9,027 bases of DNA from Pseudomonadota bacterium (GTDB lineage: Bacteria; Pseudomonadota; Gammaproteobacteria; Burkholderiales; Burkholderiaceae_B), in NCBI GenBank assembly GCA_023427945.1, contig JAEYZR010000409.1, positions 1 through 9,027 of the forward strand. The letters run 5' to 3'. Below, piece after piece: positions 6,269 to 9,027 of this stretch. Position 1 is the first letter of the stretch; every line of letters starts with the position of its first letter. The position numbers were made by a program, and so were the translations under genes. Below the pieces are notes generated by a model, which searched no databases, was not told where the DNA came from, and saw only the letters and a program-made list of their open reading frames with translations.

Positions 6269-7360
6269 TCAGCCTGGTGTAACAGCCCGGATACGCTTGC
6301 GCAACTGCGACAGTTGCTGGATGACCGCGGCATTCTTTTGCCACTGTACATGCTCTGCGTAAGGATACACGCCAGTGTAGCGCCCCGGTTTGTTGATGCT
6401 GGACGTGACAGCCGTGCCACCCGAAATATGGACATCGTCGACAAGCGTCAGATGGCCGGAGAGCATGGCTGCTCCCCCGACGGTGCATCGCTGCCCTATG
6501 ACCGTCGAACCGGCAATGCCCACGCAGGCAGCAATGGCAGTATGGGCCCCGATACGGACGTTGTGGGCCACCATGATCTGGTTGTCCAGTTTGACACCAT
6601 CACCAATTTGCGTGCTGTCCAGTGCGCCGCGGTCTATGGTCGTGTTGGCGCCGATTTCGACGTCATCACCGACGATGACACCACCAAGCTGAGCAATCTT
6701 GAACCAGGCACCTTGCTGGCGAGGATCCGGCGCAAAACCAAATCCATCTGCACCCAGAACAGCGCCGCTATGGATGATGGCCCGCGCACCAATATGCACA
6801 TCATGATAAAGGGTGACTCGAGGATGCAGCAGGCAATCCTCCCCCAGGCTGGAGCCCCTGCCGACGATACAACCTGCACCAATGACCGCTCTGGCCGCTA
6901 TCGTGGCGCCCGCCTCGATCACGCAGTTCGCGCCTATGCTTGCGCTGGGGTGGACCTGCGCACCCTCGTCAACTACCGCCGAAGCGTGTATGCCCTGGGC
7001 AGCAGCGGGATGGCGCATGGCGTCGAACCAGCGTGCCAGCAAGGCATACGCCAGGTAGGGATGTTCACACACCACCCTGACGAAGGCGGGCACGCCCGAG
7101 TCGTCTGCGTCCAGGGCGCGTTCCACGTCTGGCGTGACAATGACGGCCGCAGCTCGCGTGTGTGCGAGCTGCGCCTGATAACGGGGATTGGACAGGAAAG
7201 TGATCTCAGAGGGGCCAGCATTGGCCAACGTACCAATGCCGGCAATTGCCGGCATTGGTACGTTGGCGGGGGAGACATTGCATGCCACCCCCTGCTTTGC
7301 ACAAAAATCGATCAGGTCCTGAAGGCTGCGCACGCGCGCGTCGTCGAGAATGACCGGCAT
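6269..7360 (-). CDS. lpxD: UDP-3-O-(3-hydroxyacyl)glucosamine N-acyltransferase (LpxD)
   Basis: LpxD adds the second R-3-hydroxyacyl chain, to the 2-amino group of UDP-3-O-acylglucosamine, the third step of lipid A synthesis. The 363-residue product (E. coli about 341) has an N-terminal uridine-binding domain over roughly residues 1-110, including GIGTLANAGPSEITFLSNPRY (the conserved FLSNPRY is at 55-61). A long left-handed beta-helix of hexapeptide repeats follows (for example IGANCVIEAGATIAARAVIG), with HSGAVLGADGFGFAP and the catalytic histidine in NQIMVAHNVRIG. A short C-terminal helix contains QLRKRIR. The ATG at 7360 lies nine bases after the skp stop and gives a normal N-terminus. Odd: codons 32-46 contain a perfect 44-bp palindrome (7224-7267), listed separately. 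The reading frame is intact across it, so the gene looks functional. Confidence 0.97.
   Translation of the reverse strand: MPVILDDARVRSLQDLIDFCAKQGVACNVSPANVPMPAIAGIGTLANAGPSEITFLSNPRYQAQLAHTRAAAVIVTPDVERALDADDSGVPAFVRVVCEHPYLAYALLARWFDAMRHPAAAQGIHASAVVDEGAQVHPSASIGANCVIEAGATIAARAVIGAGCIVGRGSSLGEDCLLHPRVTLYHDVHIGARAIIHSGAVLGADGFGFAPDPRQQGAWFKIAQLGGVIVGDDVEIGANTTIDRGALDSTQIGDGVKLDNQIMVAHNVRIGAHTAIAACVGIAGSTVIGQRCTVGGAAMLSGHLTLVDDVHISGGTAVTSSINKPGRYTGVYPYAEHVQWQKNAAVIQQLSQLRKRIRAVTPG
7224..7267. repeat. Perfect 44-bp palindrome inside lpxD
   Basis: Every base from 7224 pairs with its complement from 7267 inward, 22 pairs with no mismatch and no spacer; the centre (7244-7247) is AATT. On the plus strand it starts GCCAACGTACC, passes through GCCGGCAATTGCCGGC (7238-7253) and ends GGTACGTTGGC. 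It does not extend further (7223 G and 7268 G do not pair). In lpxD mRNA it gives a 20-bp stem with a 4-base loop within about 140 bases of the start codon; in DNA it could extrude a cruciform. It encodes residues 32-46 of LpxD (A-N-V-P-M-P-A-I-A-G-I-G-T-L-A). A second small stem (GGCCA 7213-7217, TGGCC 7222-7226) overlaps its edge. Origin and function are unknown. Confidence 0.97.
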
Positions 7361-7369
7361 TTCGTGGGC

Positions 7370-7927
7370 TTATCGGCCAAGCGCCTGAATGACTTTTTCA
7401 GTGATGTCGATCGACGGATTCACGGTCACAGCATCTTGAACGATGATGTCGTAGTTTTCGCGTTCGGCGATCTGCTTGATTGCGTTATTGGCAGACTGAA
7501 TGATGCCTTGCAGCGCTTCGTTCTGGCGAACCGAGAAATCTTCACGCAATTCACGGCCCTTGCGTTCGAAATCCTGCTGGGCAATGCTGATTTCACGTTC
7601 CTGCTTCATGCGCGCACTGTCGTTCATCGTGGCGCGATCACGTTCATATTTGGTCACCAGGCCTTGAGCGTTCTGCTGCAGACGCTGGACTTCGCCTTCA
7701 CGGCGTTTGAACTCGGCATCCAGTTTGGCTTGCGCAGCCTTGGCCGGGCCCGATTCGCGCAGGATGCGCTCGGTGTTCACAAAACCGATCTTGGAGCCTT
7801 GTGCATGAGCGGGCATGGCAGCTAAAGCCCCGACTGCCAGAACCGCCGAGGCAGCACATGCACGCACTACCTTCATGGTGCGTTGCGAACTGGAAAGAAA
7901 AGAGGTACCGACTGCGAATGCCATCAT
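7370..7927 (-). CDS. skp: Periplasmic chaperone Skp/OmpH
   Basis: Skp is a trimeric periplasmic chaperone that holds unfolded outer-membrane proteins on their way to the BAM complex, so its position next to bamA fits. From ATG 7927 the product has 185 residues. A hydrophobic signal segment (RACAASAVLAVGALAAMPAHA, about 22-42) ends in an AHA-Q cleavage site at 42/43. The mature start GSKIGFVNTERIL (44-56) is typical of the family, followed by a long charged coiled-coil tentacle (about 60-150) and a C-terminal strand region with YDIIVQDAV. ATG codons at 7927 and 7924 have AGGTGAG at 7934-7940. The ATG at 7876 would give a more classical 25-residue signal peptide, but it has no Shine-Dalgarno. 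I chose 7927 on the ribosome site; the alternative is real. The stop lies nine bases before lpxD. Confidence 0.93.
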   Translation of the reverse strand: MMAFAVGTSFLSSSQRTMKVVRACAASAVLAVGALAAMPAHAQGSKIGFVNTERILRESGPAKAAQAKLDAEFKRREGEVQRLQQNAQGLVTKYERDRATMNDSARMKQEREISIAQQDFERKGRELREDFSVRQNEALQGIIQSANNAIKQIAERENYDIIVQDAVTVNPSIDITEKVIQALGR

Positions 7928-7933
7928 GTAGAA

Positions 7934-7940
7934 CTCACCT
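7934..7940 (-). promoter_or_regulatory. Shine-Dalgarno that supports the upstream skp start
   Basis: The minus strand reads AGGTGAG, six bases (TTCTAC) and then ATGATG (7927-7922). It is the best ribosome site near the 5' end of skp. The in-frame ATG at 7876, which would start directly at the classical signal peptide, has no comparable purine-rich motif in front of it. Confidence 0.55.
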
Positions 7941-7978
7941 AGCTGAGGTAGAGATAAAGTGGGTATTGTGCCACTAAT

Positions 7979-8019
7979 TGCCGCATGTGCAGCCCATATA
8001 GGTGATGCACGACGCGGCA
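7979..8019 (-). other. Two-part stem-loop between bamA and skp
   Basis: TGCCGC/GCGGCA (7979-7984 with 8014-8019) forms an outer 6-bp stem, and GTGCA/TGCAC (7987-7991 with 8006-8010) an inner 5-bp stem, separated by a small internal loop and closed by a 14-base loop. It lies in the 128-bp gap between the bamA stop and the skp start. No U-run follows on the bamA-to-skp strand, so a mRNA stability, processing or attenuation element is more likely than a full terminator. The bases between it and skp are AT-rich, but no convincing promoter was found. Confidence 0.45.
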
Positions 8020-8055
8020 TTTGTTATCTAAATATAAGGATAAAGGATACTGGGG

Positions 8056-9027
8056 TCAAAAGCCGGTACCGATCTGGAACTGGAACGCCTGTGTATCGTC
8101 ACCCGGCTTGGAATTGAGCGCCTTGCCGTAGGAGAGTTGCAGCGGGCCCAACGGGGATTGCCAGGACAAGCCGAAACCGGTCGAATACCGCCAGCCGCAC
8201 GGATCGGACGCCTGGTCATTCTTGCCGCGAGTGCAGCCCAGCCCATTGCTGCCGGAAACCTGGCCCGCATCGGCAAAGACAAACCAGCGCAGGGTCCGGT
8301 CACGCGTTGCACCTGGGAACGGAAGATACAACTGCACGTTACCAACAACGCGGCGGGTACCGCCCAGGTAATCGTCGGTGCGCGGGTCACGCGGGCCCAG
8401 CGAAGCGCCCTCATATCCACGGACGGTACCGATACCGCCGGCGTATACGTTCTTGATGACCGGATAAGGTTTGCCGCCATAGCTCTTGCCGTAATCGGCC
8501 AGCCCGTTGAACGCCAGCGTGTAGGACCTGCCCAAAGGCACGTAGTACTGCTGCTGCGCGCTCAAGAGGTAATACTTCAGATCCATCGTGGACACGTCGG
8601 AGGACAGGCGCGTATACGAACCACGGGTAGGCGCCAGTGCGCTGTCGCGCGTGTCGTTGTTCCAGCCGAGGTTGAAGATGAACGCGTTGGTCGTGCGGCC
8701 GTACCTGTCGACGAAGTCCTCATACACCAGTGGCGAATTGCTGTAGGTGGTGATCTGGTTACGCTCGAACGTACCACCCAGTGTGATTCGCTGGAATTCG
8801 GTGATGGGCACGCTGAAGTTGGTGCCCAGACCGATGGCCTTGACGCGATAGTCGCCGTCGTTGTTGCGGAACGGCTCGGTCTGGCGATAGTAAAGCGAGG
8901 TCGTGCGGCTGATCCCGTCCCTGGTGAAATAGGGATTGGTGTGCGAGAGGACTGCCGAGCGGTTGCGGCTGCTGGTATTGAAGCTGAGCGTGAGATTGTC
9001 ACCGCTGCCGAACACGTTGTCTTCGCT
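8056..9027 (-). CDS. bamA: Outer-membrane assembly factor BamA (Omp85), C-terminal barrel part, cut by window edge
   Basis: BamA is the core of the BAM complex that folds and inserts beta-barrel proteins into the outer membrane. The window holds the last 323 codons; the frame stays open to base 9027, so the 5' part with the signal peptide and POTRA domains is missing. The fragment is the 16-stranded barrel: NPYFTRDGISRTTSLYYR (31-48 of the fragment), GWNNDTRDSALAPTRGSYTR (121-140), and the conserved loop-6 motif GIGTVRGYEGASLGPRD (198-214), whose VRGY corresponds to the VRGF motif of E. coli. The end QAFQFQIGTGF carries the C-terminal phenylalanine and alternating residues of the outer-membrane insertion signal. 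Two cysteines (fragment Cys265 and Cys277) flank a predicted surface loop and could form a disulfide. Next to skp and lpxD, it matches the E. coli gene order. Confidence 0.97.
   Translation of the reverse strand, partial: SEDNVFGSGDNLTLSFNTSSRNRSAVLSHTNPYFTRDGISRTTSLYYRQTEPFRNNDGDYRVKAIGLGTNFSVPITEFQRITLGGTFERNQITTYSNSPLVYEDFVDRYGRTTNAFIFNLGWNNDTRDSALAPTRGSYTRLSSDVSTMDLKYYLLSAQQQYYVPLGRSYTLAFNGLADYGKSYGGKPYPVIKNVYAGGIGTVRGYEGASLGPRDPRTDDYLGGTRRVVGNVQLYLPFPGATRDRTLRWFVFADAGQVSGSNGLGCTRGKNDQASDPCGWRYSTGFGLSWQSPLGPLQLSYGKALNSKPGDDTQAFQFQIGTGF

Noticed and set aside
6314..7825. A 503-codon open frame on the plus strand opposite lpxD and skp
   Set aside because: It is antisense to two well-supported genes, has no recognisable domain, and long stop-free antisense frames are expected from third-position GC bias.
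7950..7976. TGGCAC motif upstream of skp as a sigma-54 promoter
   Set aside because: No TTGC element occurs at the required spacing downstream, and there is no other sign of sigma-54 control.
7928..8020. Longer Skp starting at 8020
   Set aside because: It would run through the stem-loop spacer and put 31 residues before a start with a good ribosome site, with no signal-peptide logic.

Overview
The window is a chromosomal stretch from a beta-proteobacterium, most likely Alcaligenaceae (Bordetella/Achromobacter type). The evidence is the gene order, protein sequences typical of that group, and a GC content in the high fifties to about sixty percent by eye. I cannot fix genus or species. No transposase, phage gene, tRNA, rRNA, CRISPR array or foreign-looking block is visible. 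This is core-genome territory.

Left end (1-2047): a divergent pair. ppsA (PEP synthase, minus strand, cut by the window edge after 327 residues) and ppsR (bifunctional kinase/phosphorylase that switches PEP synthase off and on, plus strand) share a 235-bp intergenic region with a 10-bp perfect inverted repeat and a GC-rich hairpin. ppsR ends at a double hairpin (2051-2096), which also faces the end of the convergent minus-strand operon.

Middle and right (2124-9027): a minus-strand envelope-biogenesis operon. In transcription order it reads bamA (3' part only), skp/ompH, lpxD, fabZ, lpxA, lpxB, rnhB and a SpoU/TrmH-family RNA methyltransferase. The order bamA-skp-lpxD-fabZ-lpxA-lpxB-rnhB is the same as in E. 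coli. The genes from fabZ onward are very tightly packed (TAAATG junction, two ATGA overlaps, one 14-bp overlap), which suggests translational coupling. LpxA, LpxD and LpxB carry out early lipid A synthesis. FabZ works on the hydroxyacyl-ACP pool they draw on. Skp and BamA deliver and insert outer-membrane proteins.

The most unusual thing in the window is a perfect 44-bp palindrome (7224-7267) inside the lpxD coding sequence, near its 5' end. Other points worth checking are a possible 70-residue N-terminal extension of RNase HII that starts at a GTG behind a perfect Shine-Dalgarno, the start of Skp, a glycine at the acyl-chain ruler position of LpxA, and structured spacers between bamA/skp and lpxD/fabZ. 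I found no convincing undescribed multi-gene system.
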